From assembly GCA_015056045.1 (NCBI GenBank), contig SVGZ01000006.1, positions 1-64,000 on the forward strand: a DNA stretch of 64,000 nt, given 5' to 3'. How positions within the stretch are numbered: the first letter of the stretch is position 1; every line of letters begins with the position of its first letter. The notes below the pieces were generated by a model that was not told the origin of the DNA, ran no database searches, and saw only the letters and a list, made by a program, of their open reading frames with translations. Below, piece after piece: positions 42,868-52,547 of the stretch. Source of the stretch: Clostridiales bacterium. GTDB taxonomy: Bacteria; Bacillota; Clostridia; Christensenellales; Christensenellaceae. The translations under genes and the position numbers were made by a program.

Positions 42868-44145
42868 ATGCAGTATTTGCTGAAAAATGCAAAAGTTTAT
42901 ATGGATCGTCAGTTCAAAAAGGCTGATATTCTTATAGACGGCGGTTTTGTTTCAAAAATTGAGGAAGTTATTCCTCATTGTTCGGAAGCAAAGGTATTTG
43001 ACTTTTCCGATTGTATTATTGTTCCCGGTTTGATAGATGTGCATGTTCACCTCAGAGAGCCGGGTTTTTTGTATAAAGAAACCATCGAAACAGGCACTAT
43101 GGCAGCAGCACATGGCGGTATTACGCATATCTGCCCGATGCCGAACCTAAACCCTGTTCCCGATAATGCGGAAAACCTCGAAGTGCAGCTTGATGCCATC
43201 AAGAAAACGGCAAAAGTCAGTGTCTATCCCTTTGCGGCGATCACAAAAGGGCAGAAAGGCGAAGAGCTTGCCGATCTTGAAGCAATGGCAGAAAATGCGA
43301 TCGGTTATTCCGATGACGGCAAAGGCGTACAGAGCGATGACATGATGCGCGAAGCGATGCGCCGTGCAAAGGCTTTGGGAAAGATCATTTCCGCACATTG
43401 CGAAGATGAATCCCTTCTCGAAGGCATCATCGTCCACGACGGTGAATTTGCAAGGTCGCTTGGCTTAAAAGGAATTTCCGATAAGAGCGAATGGATGCAG
43501 ATCGCAAGAGATATCGAGCTCGTCCGCGAAACAGGCGTCAAATATCATGTCTGCCATATTTCCTCGAAGGAAAGCATCCGCGTCATCCGAGAAGCGAAGA
43601 AACAGGGCATCGACATCACCTGTGAAACAGGTCCGCATTACCTTGTCCTCGATGATACCATGATCTGCGATGACGGTGGATTCAAAATGAACCCGCCGAT
43701 CCGCAGCAGAGAAGATAAGCTCGCATTGATCGAAGGCATCCTCGATGGAACGGTCGATATGATCGCAACAGACCACGCACCGCACAGCGCAGAGGAAAAG
43801 TCCAAAGGTCTGGGCTTCAGCATGAACGGTATCGTTGGCCTTGAGACATCCTTTGCCATGTCCTATACAGGGCTTGTAAAGACGGGGATCATAAGCTTAG
43901 AACAGTTAATGTCGCTTATGCACGATAACGCAAAAGAGCGTTTCGGCATCGGCGGTGAAATAGAGATCGGCAAAGCTGCAGACCTTGCGGTTTTCGACCT
44001 CACACATGAATATGAAATCAACCCGGAAGACTTCTTATCCAAAGGCAAGAGCACACCTTTTGCCGGCGTGAAAGCTTTTGGGAAATGTTTAATGACTTTT
44101 GCAAACGGAGGAATCGTATGGCAAGACAATTCGACAGAAAATTAG
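42868..44145 (+). CDS. pyrC: Dihydroorotase
   Basis: Zinc amidohydrolase of 425 residues that cyclises carbamoyl aspartate to dihydroorotate, step 3 of UMP synthesis. Metal ligands are visible in DVHVHLREPG near residue 60, in HCEDES, in VCHISS and in ATDHAPHS near residue 305. The C-terminal FAGVKAFGKCLMTFANGGIVW is usual for the long-form Firmicutes enzyme. It is the first gene of an eight-gene UMP operon; AAAGGAG precedes the ATG. The 3' end overlaps the carA start region by 28 bp, indicating coupled translation. Confidence 0.96.
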   Translation: MQYLLKNAKVYMDRQFKKADILIDGGFVSKIEEVIPHCSEAKVFDFSDCIIVPGLIDVHVHLREPGFLYKETIETGTMAAAHGGITHICPMPNLNPVPDNAENLEVQLDAIKKTAKVSVYPFAAITKGQKGEELADLEAMAENAIGYSDDGKGVQSDDMMREAMRRAKALGKIISAHCEDESLLEGIIVHDGEFARSLGLKGISDKSEWMQIARDIELVRETGVKYHVCHISSKESIRVIREAKKQGIDITCETGPHYLVLDDTMICDDGGFKMNPPIRSREDKLALIEGILDGTVDMIATDHAPHSAEEKSKGLGFSMNGIVGLETSFAMSYTGLVKTGIISLEQLMSLMHDNAKERFGIGGEIEIGKAADLAVFDLTHEYEINPEDFLSKGKSTPFAGVKAFGKCLMTFANGGIVWQDNSTEN

Positions 44146-45203
44146 TCCTTGAAAACGGCGATGTATATGCCGGCTATGCTTTCGGCGCAGATATCGAGCG
44201 CGTATGCGAACTCGTATACAATACAGCAGTAGTCGGTTATCAGGAGATCATTTCCGATCCTTCCTATACCTATCAGGCTGTCGTCATGACCTATCCGCTG
44301 ATCGGCAACTATGGCGTTACAGAGGAAGATAACGAAACAAACAATCCCCAGATCGGTGCGCTGATCGTTCGTGAATACAACGATTCGCCTTCCAACTTCC
44401 GCTATACCAAAACACTTGGCGAAACACTGGAAGAAGATAAAGTTCCCGGTCTTGAGGGCATCGATACAAGAAAGCTCACACGCTTCATCCGTGATAACGG
44501 CAGCATCAAAGGCATGATCTGCAATTTCGACAGACCGACCGAAGAAGCTCTCGAAATCATCAAAAATACAGAGATCAGAAAGAATGCTGTTTCCGTCGTC
44601 AGCTGCAAAAAGCGCTGGTATTCGAGAACATTCAACCCGAAATACAATGTTATCGCGATCGACTGCGGCATCAAGCACAGCATCATCAGAAGCCTTAACG
44701 CAAGAGGCTGCAACCTTACGATCGTTCCCTGGAACACAACGATCGAAGAGATCGAAAACATGAATCCGGATGGCATCCTCATTTCCAACGGCCCCGGAGA
44801 TCCGCACGAAGTCAAAGAAGTTATCGAACTCGTAAAAAAGCTCCGCGGAAGACACCCGATTTTTGGTATTGGCCTTGGCCATCTTCTGATCAACCTCGCA
44901 TACGGTGCGGAAGTTTATAAGATGAAAAACGGCCACAGAGGCGGCAATTACCCGGTCAAAGTCCTTGAAAACGGCAAAGTTCTTATCACAGGACAGAACC
45001 ACAGTTATGCCGTTTGCGCGGAAAGCCTCGAAGGTACAGGCCTTAGCGTAACCTGCAAGAATGTTGTTGATGGTTCCGTTGAAGGAACGGAAGCAAAAAC
45101 AGACCGCGTATTCAGCCTCCAGTATCATCCGGATGATACAGCAGGCCCCGAAGGTACGGTAAATCCCTTTGACAGATTTATCGCCATGATGGAGGAAAAA
45201 TAA
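44118..45203 (+). CDS. carA: Carbamoyl phosphate synthase small subunit, glutaminase nucleophile missing
   Basis: 361 residues with the normal architecture: N-terminal CarB-binding domain (LVLENGDVYAGYAFG) and C-terminal class I glutamine amidotransferase domain. In active CarA the nucleophile elbow reads GICLGHQ. Here it is GIGLGHL: residue 252 is Gly (codon GGC) and residue 256 is Leu. Later QYHPE is changed to QYHPD, so the triad keeps only His337. The oxyanion segment ISNGPGDPHE is intact. The protein should therefore bind CarB but not hydrolyse glutamine, as in ammonia-dependent vertebrate CPS I, which also lacks this Cys. The start at 44118 has CGGAGG upstream; the ORF-track start lies further inside pyrC. 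Confidence 0.93.
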   Translation: MARQFDRKLVLENGDVYAGYAFGADIERVCELVYNTAVVGYQEIISDPSYTYQAVVMTYPLIGNYGVTEEDNETNNPQIGALIVREYNDSPSNFRYTKTLGETLEEDKVPGLEGIDTRKLTRFIRDNGSIKGMICNFDRPTEEALEIIKNTEIRKNAVSVVSCKKRWYSRTFNPKYNVIAIDCGIKHSIIRSLNARGCNLTIVPWNTTIEEIENMNPDGILISNGPGDPHEVKEVIELVKKLRGRHPIFGIGLGHLLINLAYGAEVYKMKNGHRGGNYPVKVLENGKVLITGQNHSYAVCAESLEGTGLSVTCKNVVDGSVEGTEAKTDRVFSLQYHPDDTAGPEGTVNPFDRFIAMMEEK

Positions 45204-45205
45204 TT

Positions 45206-48200
45206 ATGCCGAAAAGAACTGATATAAAGAAGATCCTTGTCATCGGCTCCGGTCCGATCGTTATCGGACAGGCTGCTGAGTTCGACTATGCCGGAACACA
45301 GGCTTGCCTTGCATTAAAAGAAGAAGGCTATGAAGTCATCCTCTGCAACTCCAACCCGGCAACGATCATGACAGACGTCAATATGGCCGATAAGGTCTAT
45401 ATGGAACCGCTCACACTCGAATATGTTGCCAAAGTTATCCGCCACGAAAGACCGGATGCGATCGTTCCCGGTATCGGCGGTCAGACAGGCCTCAACCTTG
45501 CGATGCAGCTTTATAAAAAAGGCGTCCTTCGCGAATGTCAGGTTGAACTTTTAGGCACAGACTATAAATCCATCGACCTCGCAGAAGACAGAGAACTCTT
45601 CAAAAACCTCTGCATCAGCATCGGCGAACCCGTTCTTCCTTCGAAAACGGTTTATTCCGTTGAAGAAGGCCTCGAAGCAGCTGAAGAGATCGGCTACCCG
45701 GTCGTTCTTCGCCCTGCATTTACACTCGGCGGCACAGGCGGCGGTTTTGCCGATAACGTAGATGAAATGGTCGAACTGATGAAGAATGCGCTTATGCGTT
45801 CGCCGGTTCATCAGGTTCTCGTTGAAAAGAGCATCAAAGGCTATAAAGAGATCGAATTCGAAGTCATGCGTGATGCCAATGACACGGCGATCACGATCTG
45901 CAGCATGGAAAATATCGACCCGATCGGTATCCATACAGGCGACTCTATGGTCGTTGCACCTTGCCAGACGCTCGCAAAGAAAGAATTCAATATGCTCCGC
46001 GACAGTGCGCTTAAGATCATCCGTGCGCTCAAGATCGAAGGCGGCTGCAACGTTCAGTTTGCACTTGACCCGCAGAGCTTCCAGTATTACCTTATCGAAG
46101 TCAACCCGCGAGTTTCGAGATCTTCCGCACTTGCTTCCAAGGCAAGCGGATTCCCGATCGCACGAGTTTCCGCAAAGATCGCCGTCGGTATGCATCTTGA
46201 TGAGATCATGCTCGCAAACACACCGGCTTGCTATGAACCGACCATCGACTATGTCGTCACAAAAGTCGCAAGATTCCCCTTCGATAAATTCGTTTCCGCA
46301 TCGAATGTCCTTTCGACACAGATGAAGGCAACAGGCGAAGTCATGAGCATCGGCAGAACACTCGAAGAAAGCCTCTTAAAAGCCGTCCGTTCGCTCGAGA
46401 TCGGTGTATGCCATGTCTACAATAAGAAATTTGACAATTATTCGAGAACGGAACTCCTTGAATACATCAAAGAAGGCAGAGACGACAGGCTTTATGCGAT
46501 CGCACAGCTCATCCGCATGGGTGTTGACCTCGGCATGATCTGCAATGCAACGCATATCGATATGTTCTTCATCGAAAAGATCCGCAACATCGTTCTTTTC
46601 GAAAACGTTGTCAAAGAAAACAAGGGCAATGTTGAGATCTTAAAAGATGCCAAGAAGATGGGCTTCTCCGATAAATTTATCGCACAGCTCTGGAATATGC
46701 CCGAAGATGATCTTTACATGATCCGTAAAGAAAACAATATCTTCCCGGTCTATAAGATGATCGACAGCTGCTCCGCAGAATATGACGGCTATGTTCCTTA
46801 CCTCTATTCCACCTATGAAGAAGAGGATGAGGCAAGAGTCAGTGATAAGAAAAAGATCATCGTTCTGGGTTCCGGTCCGATCCGTATCGGTCAGGGTATC
46901 GAATTTGACTATTCGACCGTTCACGCCGTTAAGACGATCAAGAACCTGAACTATGAATCCATCATCATCAACAACAACCCGGAGACAGTCTCCACAGACT
47001 ACACAACCTCCGATAAGCTCTATTTTGAACCGCTCACAGTCGAAGATGTTATGAACATCATCGAACATGAAAAGCCCGAAGGCGTTATCGCAACACTTGG
47101 CGGTCAGACAGCGATCAACCTCGCTGAACCGCTCATGAGAAGAGGCGTTAAGATCATCGGTACAGATGTTGAAGCGATCGACAGAGCAGAAGACAGAGAT
47201 GCTTTCGAAAACGTCATGACAAAGCTTGGTATTCCGCAGCCGAAAGGTGCAGCCGTTACCAATATCGAAGACGGCGTTGCAACAGCAGCAGCAATCGGTT
47301 ACCCGGTTCTTGTTCGTCCGTCCTATGTTCTTGGCGGCAGAGCGATGCAGATCGTTACCAATGAGGAAAGCCTCCGTCATTACCTCCGCACAGCAGTAGA
47401 GATCGATGCAGACAGACCTGTCCTTGTCGATAAATATGTTGTCGGCAAAGAAGTCGAAGTTGACGCTGCCTGCGACGGTAAAGATGTCTTCGTACCCGGC
47501 ATTATGGAACTCGTCGAAAGAACGGGCGTTCACAGCGGCGACTCCATCAGCGTATATCCCTCCTTCAGCTTATCGCAGAAAGTTAAGGATACGATCCTCG
47601 ATTATACAAAGAAGCTCGGTCTCGGCATCGGCATCATCGGCCTTTTCAACATCCAGTTCATCGTTGACAGAGAAGAAAATGTCTATGTTATCGAGGTCAA
47701 CCCGCGTTCTTCGAGAACGGTTCCCTTCCTTTCCAAAGCAACGGGCTATTCCCTTGCCGATATCGGTGCATTGGTCAACCTCGGCGTCAGCTTAAAGGAA
47801 CAGGGCATTGATATCATGTATCCCGAAGAAAAGAAACGCTGGTATGTCAAGGTTCCGGCATTCTCCTTCGCAAAACTTCACGGTATGGATACCTATCTCT
47901 CGCCTGAAATGAAATCCACTGGCGAAGCGATCGGTTATGATGACAGACTCAACCGCGCGATGTATAAGGCGATGCAGGCTTCGGGCATGAATATGCTCAA
48001 CTTCGGAACGCTTTTCGCAACGATCGCAGATGCAGATAAGGAAGAAGCACTCCCGCTGATCCGCAGATTCTATAAACTCGGCTTCAATATCGAGGCGACA
48101 AAGGGAACGGCAGACTTCCTCCGCAAAAACGGCATCCGTACACGTGAACGCAAAAAGATCAGCGAAGGCAGCGAAGAGATCCTCGAATCCATCCGCAACG

Positions 48201-48385
48201 GCTATGTATCCTATGTTATCAATACAAGAAGCATGGAATCCGCAAACCATATGTCCGACGGTTATGAGATCCGCAGCTGTGCCGCTGAAAACAACGTCAC
48301 CGTCTTCACAGCACTGGATACCGTTCGTGTATTGCTTGACGTCCTCGAAGAAACAACGCTTTCCGTTTCCACGATCGACGCCTGA
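45206..48385 (+). CDS. carB: Carbamoyl phosphate synthase large subunit
   Basis: 1059 residues, the full length for this enzyme, which makes carbamoyl phosphate from bicarbonate, two ATP and ammonia. Two ATP-grasp halves are seen: the first begins ILVIGSGPIVIGQAAEFDYAG, the second IIVLGSGPIRIGQGIEFDYS near residue 550. Each is followed by its own GGQT motif and VNPR metal-binding strand (IEVNPRVSRSSA and IEVNPRSSRTVP). The C-terminal 140 residues form the MGS-like allosteric domain. Nothing looks degraded, in contrast to CarA, so synthesis from free ammonia remains possible. It starts 2 bp after carA, preceded by GGAGG. Confidence 0.97.
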   Translation: MPKRTDIKKILVIGSGPIVIGQAAEFDYAGTQACLALKEEGYEVILCNSNPATIMTDVNMADKVYMEPLTLEYVAKVIRHERPDAIVPGIGGQTGLNLAMQLYKKGVLRECQVELLGTDYKSIDLAEDRELFKNLCISIGEPVLPSKTVYSVEEGLEAAEEIGYPVVLRPAFTLGGTGGGFADNVDEMVELMKNALMRSPVHQVLVEKSIKGYKEIEFEVMRDANDTAITICSMENIDPIGIHTGDSMVVAPCQTLAKKEFNMLRDSALKIIRALKIEGGCNVQFALDPQSFQYYLIEVNPRVSRSSALASKASGFPIARVSAKIAVGMHLDEIMLANTPACYEPTIDYVVTKVARFPFDKFVSASNVLSTQMKATGEVMSIGRTLEESLLKAVRSLEIGVCHVYNKKFDNYSRTELLEYIKEGRDDRLYAIAQLIRMGVDLGMICNATHIDMFFIEKIRNIVLFENVVKENKGNVEILKDAKKMGFSDKFIAQLWNMPEDDLYMIRKENNIFPVYKMIDSCSAEYDGYVPYLYSTYEEEDEARVSDKKKIIVLGSGPIRIGQGIEFDYSTVHAVKTIKNLNYESIIINNNPETVSTDYTTSDKLYFEPLTVEDVMNIIEHEKPEGVIATLGGQTAINLAEPLMRRGVKIIGTDVEAIDRAEDRDAFENVMTKLGIPQPKGAAVTNIEDGVATAAAIGYPVLVRPSYVLGGRAMQIVTNEESLRHYLRTAVEIDADRPVLVDKYVVGKEVEVDAACDGKDVFVPGIMELVERTGVHSGDSISVYPSFSLSQKVKDTILDYTKKLGLGIGIIGLFNIQFIVDREENVYVIEVNPRSSRTVPFLSKATGYSLADIGALVNLGVSLKEQGIDIMYPEEKKRWYVKVPAFSFAKLHGMDTYLSPEMKSTGEAIGYDDRLNRAMYKAMQASGMNMLNFGTLFATIADADKEEALPLIRRFYKLGFNIEATKGTADFLRKNGIRTRERKKISEGSEEILESIRNGYVSYVINTRSMESANHMSDGYEIRSCAAENNVTVFTALDTVRVLLDVLEETTLSVSTIDA

Positions 48386-48397
48386 TGGAGTATAAAA

Positions 48398-49126
48398 TTG
48401 AAACAAAGCATATTTACGATCATCGAAAATAAAAAAATCGCAAAAGATGTTTACCTGATGCAGCTTATGGGGGATACTTCCTCCATAACCGCACCGGGGC
48501 AGTTCGTCAATATCCGGCTCGAAGGTCATTTCCTCAGAAGACCGATCTCTGTCTGTGACTGCGAAGGCGATGTCTTGACACTTATTTATAAAGTTGTCGG
48601 TAAAGGTACGGAACAGATGAGTGAAATGGAAAAAGGCGAAAAGCTCGACCTTTTAACAGGTCTCGGCAACGGCTTTGATACCGCAAAAAGCGGAGATAAA
48701 CCGCTTCTTATCGGCGGAGGTGTTGGTGTTCCGCCGATGTATCTGCTCGCAAAAAAGCTCATTGCAGAAGGCAAAAAGCCCAGCGTCATCGTTGGCTTCA
48801 ATAAGGAAGAAGAGATCTTCTTCGCCGATGAATTTGCAGCTCTCGGGATCGATGTTACCGTTGCTACGGCAGATGGAAGTGTTGGCGTCAAAGGTTTCGT
48901 TACCGATGCCTTACCCGAAGAGTACAGCTATTTCTATACCTGCGGTCCCGAACCGATGCTGAAAGCGCTGTATCATGCAACAAAAACAAGCGGTCAGCTT
49001 TCCTTTGAGGAAAGAATGGGCTGCGGTTTCGGTGCATGCATGGGCTGTTCCTGCAAGACGAAATACGGCAACAAGAGGATCTGCAAAGACGGTCCCGTCC
49101 TTGAAAAGGAGGAGATCATATGGTAA
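48398..49126 (+). CDS. pyrK: Dihydroorotate dehydrogenase B electron transfer subunit
   Basis: Iron-sulfur flavoprotein of 242 residues that passes electrons from dihydroorotate oxidation in PyrD to NAD. The FAD-binding motif RRPISVCD is near residue 47, the NAD-binding loop GGGVGVPPMYLLAK near residue 107, and the 2Fe-2S ligands lie in CGFGACMGCSC and the later Cys in RICKDG. The start is TTG 48398 with TGGAG seven bases upstream. It overlaps pyrD by 7 bp, as expected for partners made in equal amounts. Confidence 0.95.
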   Translation: MKQSIFTIIENKKIAKDVYLMQLMGDTSSITAPGQFVNIRLEGHFLRRPISVCDCEGDVLTLIYKVVGKGTEQMSEMEKGEKLDLLTGLGNGFDTAKSGDKPLLIGGGVGVPPMYLLAKKLIAEGKKPSVIVGFNKEEEIFFADEFAALGIDVTVATADGSVGVKGFVTDALPEEYSYFYTCGPEPMLKALYHATKTSGQLSFEERMGCGFGACMGCSCKTKYGNKRICKDGPVLEKEEIIW

Positions 49127-50031
49127 ATACAAAAGTCGAACTCTGCGGTCTTACGCTCGATAACCCGATCATCCCTGCAAGCGGTGTTTTCGGTTTCGGT
49201 TATGAATTTGCAGAGCTTTACGATATCAATATTTTGGGAAGTTTTTCCTTTAAAGGCACGACAAAAGAACCCCGTTTCGGAAATCCGACACCTCGAATTG
49301 CCGAATGTGAAAGCGGTATGATCAACTCCGTCGGTCTGCAGAACCCGGGTATCGAAAAAGTCATTTCCGAAGAACTCCCGAAAATGAGAAAAGTCTTCCA
49401 TAAGCCGGTCGTCGCCAATATCAGCGGTTTTTCCGTAGATGAATATGTCTATTGCTGCGAAAAGATCGATAAGGAAGAACAGGTCGGGTTCATTGAAGTC
49501 AATGTTTCCTGCCCGAATGTCCACAACGGCGGTATGTCTTTCGGAACATCGCCCGAGGCAGCTGCAGAAGTAACAAAAGCAGTCAAAGCAGTTACGACAA
49601 AACCCGTTTTCATCAAGCTCACACCGAATGTTACCAACATCGTTGAGATCGCAGAAGCCTGTGCCAAAGCCGGTGCAGACGGCATTTCGCTTATCAATAC
49701 CATGCTCGGTATGCGCATTGACCTGAGGAAGAAGAAACCCGTTATCGCAAACAAAATGGGCGGATTTTCCGGTCCGGCAATTTTCCCGGTCGCAGTCCGT
49801 ATGGTTTATCAGGTCTATGATGCGGTAAAACTGCCGATCATCGGTATGGGCGGTGTTTCCACAGCGGAAGACGTCATCGAAATGATGCTCGCAGGTGCAA
49901 CGGCTGTTGAAATCGGCGCAGCAAACCTTGTCAACCCCTATGCATCGAGGGATATCATCCTTGATCTTCCCCGTGTCATGGAAAAATATGGTATCAATAG
50001 TTTAAGTGAAATTATAGGAGGCGCACACTGA
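49120..50031 (+). CDS. pyrD: Dihydroorotate dehydrogenase, class 1B catalytic subunit
   Basis: FMN enzyme of 303 residues that oxidises dihydroorotate to orotate together with PyrK. It has the class 1 catalytic Cys in [14 protein letters not shown]-binding [10 protein letters not shown], and the late [25 protein letters not shown] phosphate-binding region. Class 1B is confirmed by the adjacent pyrK. AAGGAGGAGATCAT precedes the ATG. The stop shares one base with the pyrF start codon. Confidence 0.96.
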   Translation: MVNTKVELCGLTLDNPIIPASGVFGFGYEFAELYDINILGSFSFKGTTKEPRFGNPTPRIAECESGMINSVGLQNPGIEKVISEELPKMRKVFHKPVVANISGFSVDEYVYCCEKIDKEEQVGFIEVNVSCPNVHNGGMSFGTSPEAAAEVTKAVKAVTTKPVFIKLTPNVTNIVEIAEACAKAGADGISLINTMLGMRIDLRKKKPVIANKMGGFSGPAIFPVAVRMVYQVYDAVKLPIIGMGGVSTAEDVIEMMLAGATAVEIGAANLVNPYASRDIILDLPRVMEKYGINSLSEIIGGAH

Positions 50032-50729
50032 TGGGAAAAGATGTCATTATTGCTTGTGATTTTTCTTCGAAAGAAGCTACGCTCGAATTCCTTGATAAAT
50101 TCAAGGGCAAGAAACCCTTTATAAAGATCGGTATGGAACTCTTCTATGCAGAAGGTCCCGAAATCGTCCGTGAGATCAAAAAGAGAGGTCATAAGATCTT
50201 CCTCGATCTCAAACTCCACGATATTCCGAACACCGTAAAGAAAGCGATGAACTGCCTTTCCCGTCTTGATGTCGATATGACAAACCTCCACGCTGCCGGC
50301 GCATCCGCAATGATGAAAGGTGCGATCGAAGGCCTGACAAGACCCGATGGTACAAGACCGCTTCTTATCGCCGTTACACAGCTGACCTCTATCAGCGAAG
50401 AAGTGATGAATAAAGAGCTCCTGATCCCCGGAAAGATCGACGAAACCGTTATGAGCTATGCGAAAAACAGCATGGAATCCGGTCTTGACGGCGTTGTATG
50501 TTCTCCGCTCGAAGCAGGCAAAGTACACGAAGTCTGCGGCAAGAACTTCATCACCGTAACACCCGGCGTACGCTTCGCAGATGGCGATAAAGGCGACCAG
50601 GCAAGAGTCACAACACCCGCAAAGGCAAAAGAGATCGGTTCCGACTATATCGTCGTCGGCAGAGCGATCACAGCGGCAGAAGACCCGGTTGCAGCATACG
50701 AAAGATGTCTTAACGAATTTGTCGGATAA
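50031..50729 (+). CDS. pyrF: Orotidine 5'-phosphate decarboxylase
   Basis: 232-residue TIM-barrel enzyme that makes UMP from OMP. The catalytic Asp-Lys-Asp set is in [13 protein letters not shown] near residue 60, and the phosphate-binding loop is in TPGVRF and [13 protein letters not shown] near the C-terminus. Length and motifs fit the short bacterial class. The ATG at 50031 overlaps the pyrD stop and follows AGGAGGCGCAC. pyrE follows after 15 bp. Confidence 0.96.
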   Translation: MGKDVIIACDFSSKEATLEFLDKFKGKKPFIKIGMELFYAEGPEIVREIKKRGHKIFLDLKLHDIPNTVKKAMNCLSRLDVDMTNLHAAGASAMMKGAIEGLTRPDGTRPLLIAVTQLTSISEEVMNKELLIPGKIDETVMSYAKNSMESGLDGVVCSPLEAGKVHEVCGKNFITVTPGVRFADGDKGDQARVTTPAKAKEIGSDYIVVGRAITAAEDPVAAYERCLNEFVG

Positions 50730-50744
50730 ACAGGGAGGATTACC

Positions 50745-51383
50745 ATGCAGAAACTTATCGCAAAAGACCTTTTAAGCATTGGCGCAGTATTTTTAAGACC
50801 CGATGAACCCTTCACATGGGCAAGCGGCATCAAGAGCCCGATCTATTGTGACAACAGACTGACCTTAACAGCACCTGCAGTCAGAAACGATATCGAAAAT
50901 GCTCTTGCAGAATTAATAAAAGAAAAATATCCGGAATGTGAAGTCCTGATGGGCACAAGCACAGCAGGCATCGCTCACGCAGCGATCACAGGCCACATTC
51001 TTGGTTTGCCCATGGGCTATGTCCGCTCCGGCGCAAAAGACCACGGCAGGCAGAACCAGATCGAAGGCAAGCTCGAAGCCGGTCAGAAAGTTGTCGTTGT
51101 TGAAGACCTCATCTCCACAGGCGGCAGCGTTATCGAAGTCGTCAACGTTCTTCGTGAAGCAGGCGCAGAAGTTCTGGGCATCGTTTCCATCTTCACCTAT
51201 GGCATGAAAAAAGGTCTCGACAGACTCGCAGCTGCTGAAGTTGAAAACACGAGCCTCACAAATTTCGATGTCATCATTCGCGTTGCAGCTGAACAGGGCT
51301 ACATCAAAGAATCCGACATTGAAAGACTCACCGCTTTCAGAAATAATCCTTCCGACGAAAGCTGGATCGGAGGCGCAAAATGA
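50745..51383 (+). CDS. pyrE: Orotate phosphoribosyltransferase
   Basis: Transfers ribose-5-phosphate from PRPP to orotate to form OMP. The 212-residue protein has [16 protein letters not shown] for orotate and the PRPP loop [13 protein letters not shown] near residue 116; the flexible-loop Lys lies in [16 protein letters not shown] precedes the ATG at 50745. Its stop overlaps the pyrB start by 4 bp (ATGA). It acts directly before PyrF in the pathway. Confidence 0.96.
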   Translation: MQKLIAKDLLSIGAVFLRPDEPFTWASGIKSPIYCDNRLTLTAPAVRNDIENALAELIKEKYPECEVLMGTSTAGIAHAAITGHILGLPMGYVRSGAKDHGRQNQIEGKLEAGQKVVVVEDLISTGGSVIEVVNVLREAGAEVLGIVSIFTYGMKKGLDRLAAAEVENTSLTNFDVIIRVAAEQGYIKESDIERLTAFRNNPSDESWIGGAK

Positions 51384-52456
51384 GAAGCATGATCGATATT
51401 CTTGAGTTATCGACAAAAGAGATCGACGAGCTTATCGATGTTGCCAATGATATTATCGCAAATCCTGCCGATTATGCTGAAAAATGCAAGGGCAAAAAGC
51501 TCGCAACGCTTTTCTATGAACCCTCGACAAGAACAAGACTGAGCTTCGAAGCGGCAATGTATGAGCTTGGCGGCAATGTTCTCGGTTTCTCCGAGGCAAA
51601 TACAAGCTCTGCATCCAAGGGTGAAACCGTTGCTGATACTGCAAAGATCATTTCCGGTTATGCCGATATTATGGCAATGCGTCATCCGAAAGAAGGCGCG
51701 CCTTATGTCGCATCGCAGAACGCCTATGTTCCGATCATCAACGCAGGCGATGGCGGTCATCATCACCCGACGCAGACATTGACAGACCTTTTCACCATCA
51801 AAAGAGAAAAGGGCAGACTGCATGATCTGACGATCGGTTTCTGCGGCGACTTAAAATTCGGAAGAACCGTTCATTCGCTGATCACGGCAATGGCAAGATA
51901 TGAAAATATCCGCTTTATCCTAATTGCTCCCGATGAATTAAAGCTTCCCGGTTACATCCGCTACGGCGTTCTTGAAAACAACGGCATCGCATATCGCGAA
52001 ACAACGAGCCTTGAAGAAGTCATGCCTGAGCTTGACATCCTCTATATGACCCGTGTTCAGCAGGAAAGATTCTCCAATATTGAAGATTATCTCGCACTCC
52101 GTGATACCTATATCCTGGGCGTGGATAAGCTTGCCACAGCAAAAGAAGACCTCTGCATCCTTCACCCGCTGCCGAGAGTCAATGAGATCGCTGTTGCAGT
52201 CGATGCGGATAAGAGAGCTTGCTATTTCAGGCAGGCTTTAAACGGCAAATACATCCGTATGGCGCTGATCTTAAAGCTTCTTGCGGAAAAAGATACCCCG
52301 ACGGCAAAACCCGAAGGTGCTGTTTCTTTCGAAGGTGCAGCCTGCATCAATCCCCGCTGCATCAGCTCGACGGAAAGAGACCTTCCGCATCTGTTCAAAG
52401 AAGTCGATAAAGGCATCTTCCGCTGCATCTACTGCGATACAAAACTCAATATTTAA
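51380..52456 (+). CDS. pyrB: Aspartate carbamoyltransferase with fused PyrI-like zinc domain
   Basis: Condenses carbamoyl phosphate with aspartate. The catalytic part, residues 1-305, is complete: [48 protein letters not shown] and [10 protein letters not shown] tail of about 50 residues follows, with Cys322, 327, 349 and 352 in CINPRCIS and FRCIYC. This C-x4-C...C-x2-C spacing and the NP-x-CIS wording match the zinc domain of the regulatory chain PyrI. The PyrI nucleotide-binding domain is absent, and no pyrI gene is nearby. The zinc domain normally contacts the catalytic chain, so it may stabilise a holoenzyme-like assembly without CTP/ATP control. Last gene of the operon. Confidence 0.95.
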   Translation: MRSMIDILELSTKEIDELIDVANDIIANPADYAEKCKGKKLATLFYEPSTRTRLSFEAAMYELGGNVLGFSEANTSSASKGETVADTAKIISGYADIMAMRHPKEGAPYVASQNAYVPIINAGDGGHHHPTQTLTDLFTIKREKGRLHDLTIGFCGDLKFGRTVHSLITAMARYENIRFILIAPDELKLPGYIRYGVLENNGIAYRETTSLEEVMPELDILYMTRVQQERFSNIEDYLALRDTYILGVDKLATAKEDLCILHPLPRVNEIAVAVDADKRACYFRQALNGKYIRMALILKLLAEKDTPTAKPEGAVSFEGAACINPRCISSTERDLPHLFKEVDKGIFRCIYCDTKLNI

Positions 52457-52463
52457 CAAATAC

Positions 52464-52497
52464 AGAGCCGGAATTTCCCGGCTCTTGTTTTTTTTTT
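52464..52497 (+). terminator. Terminator of the pyr operon
   Basis: AGAGCCGG, loop AATTTC, CCGGCTCT then TTGTTTTTTTTTT. Confidence 0.9.
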
Positions 52498-52547
52498 GTT
52501 TCAAATATGCTATACTGTTGCGGAAAGCTTTTGAAAGGAGGCACATG

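Noticed and set aside
44871-44873. Sequencing error as the cause of the CarA Cys-to-Gly change
   Set aside because: TGC to GGC is one base, but the neighbouring Gln-to-Leu and Glu-to-Asp changes need other substitutions, so relaxed selection is the better explanation.
44142-45128. 328-aa minus-strand ORF antisense to carA
   Set aside because: Shadow of carA; no start signal and no family resemblance.
52281-52547. N-terminal extension of the VUT gene into pyrB (ORF-track start)
   Set aside because: The extension overlaps pyrB and its terminator; AAAGGAGG before 52548 and the family N-terminus fit the shorter form.
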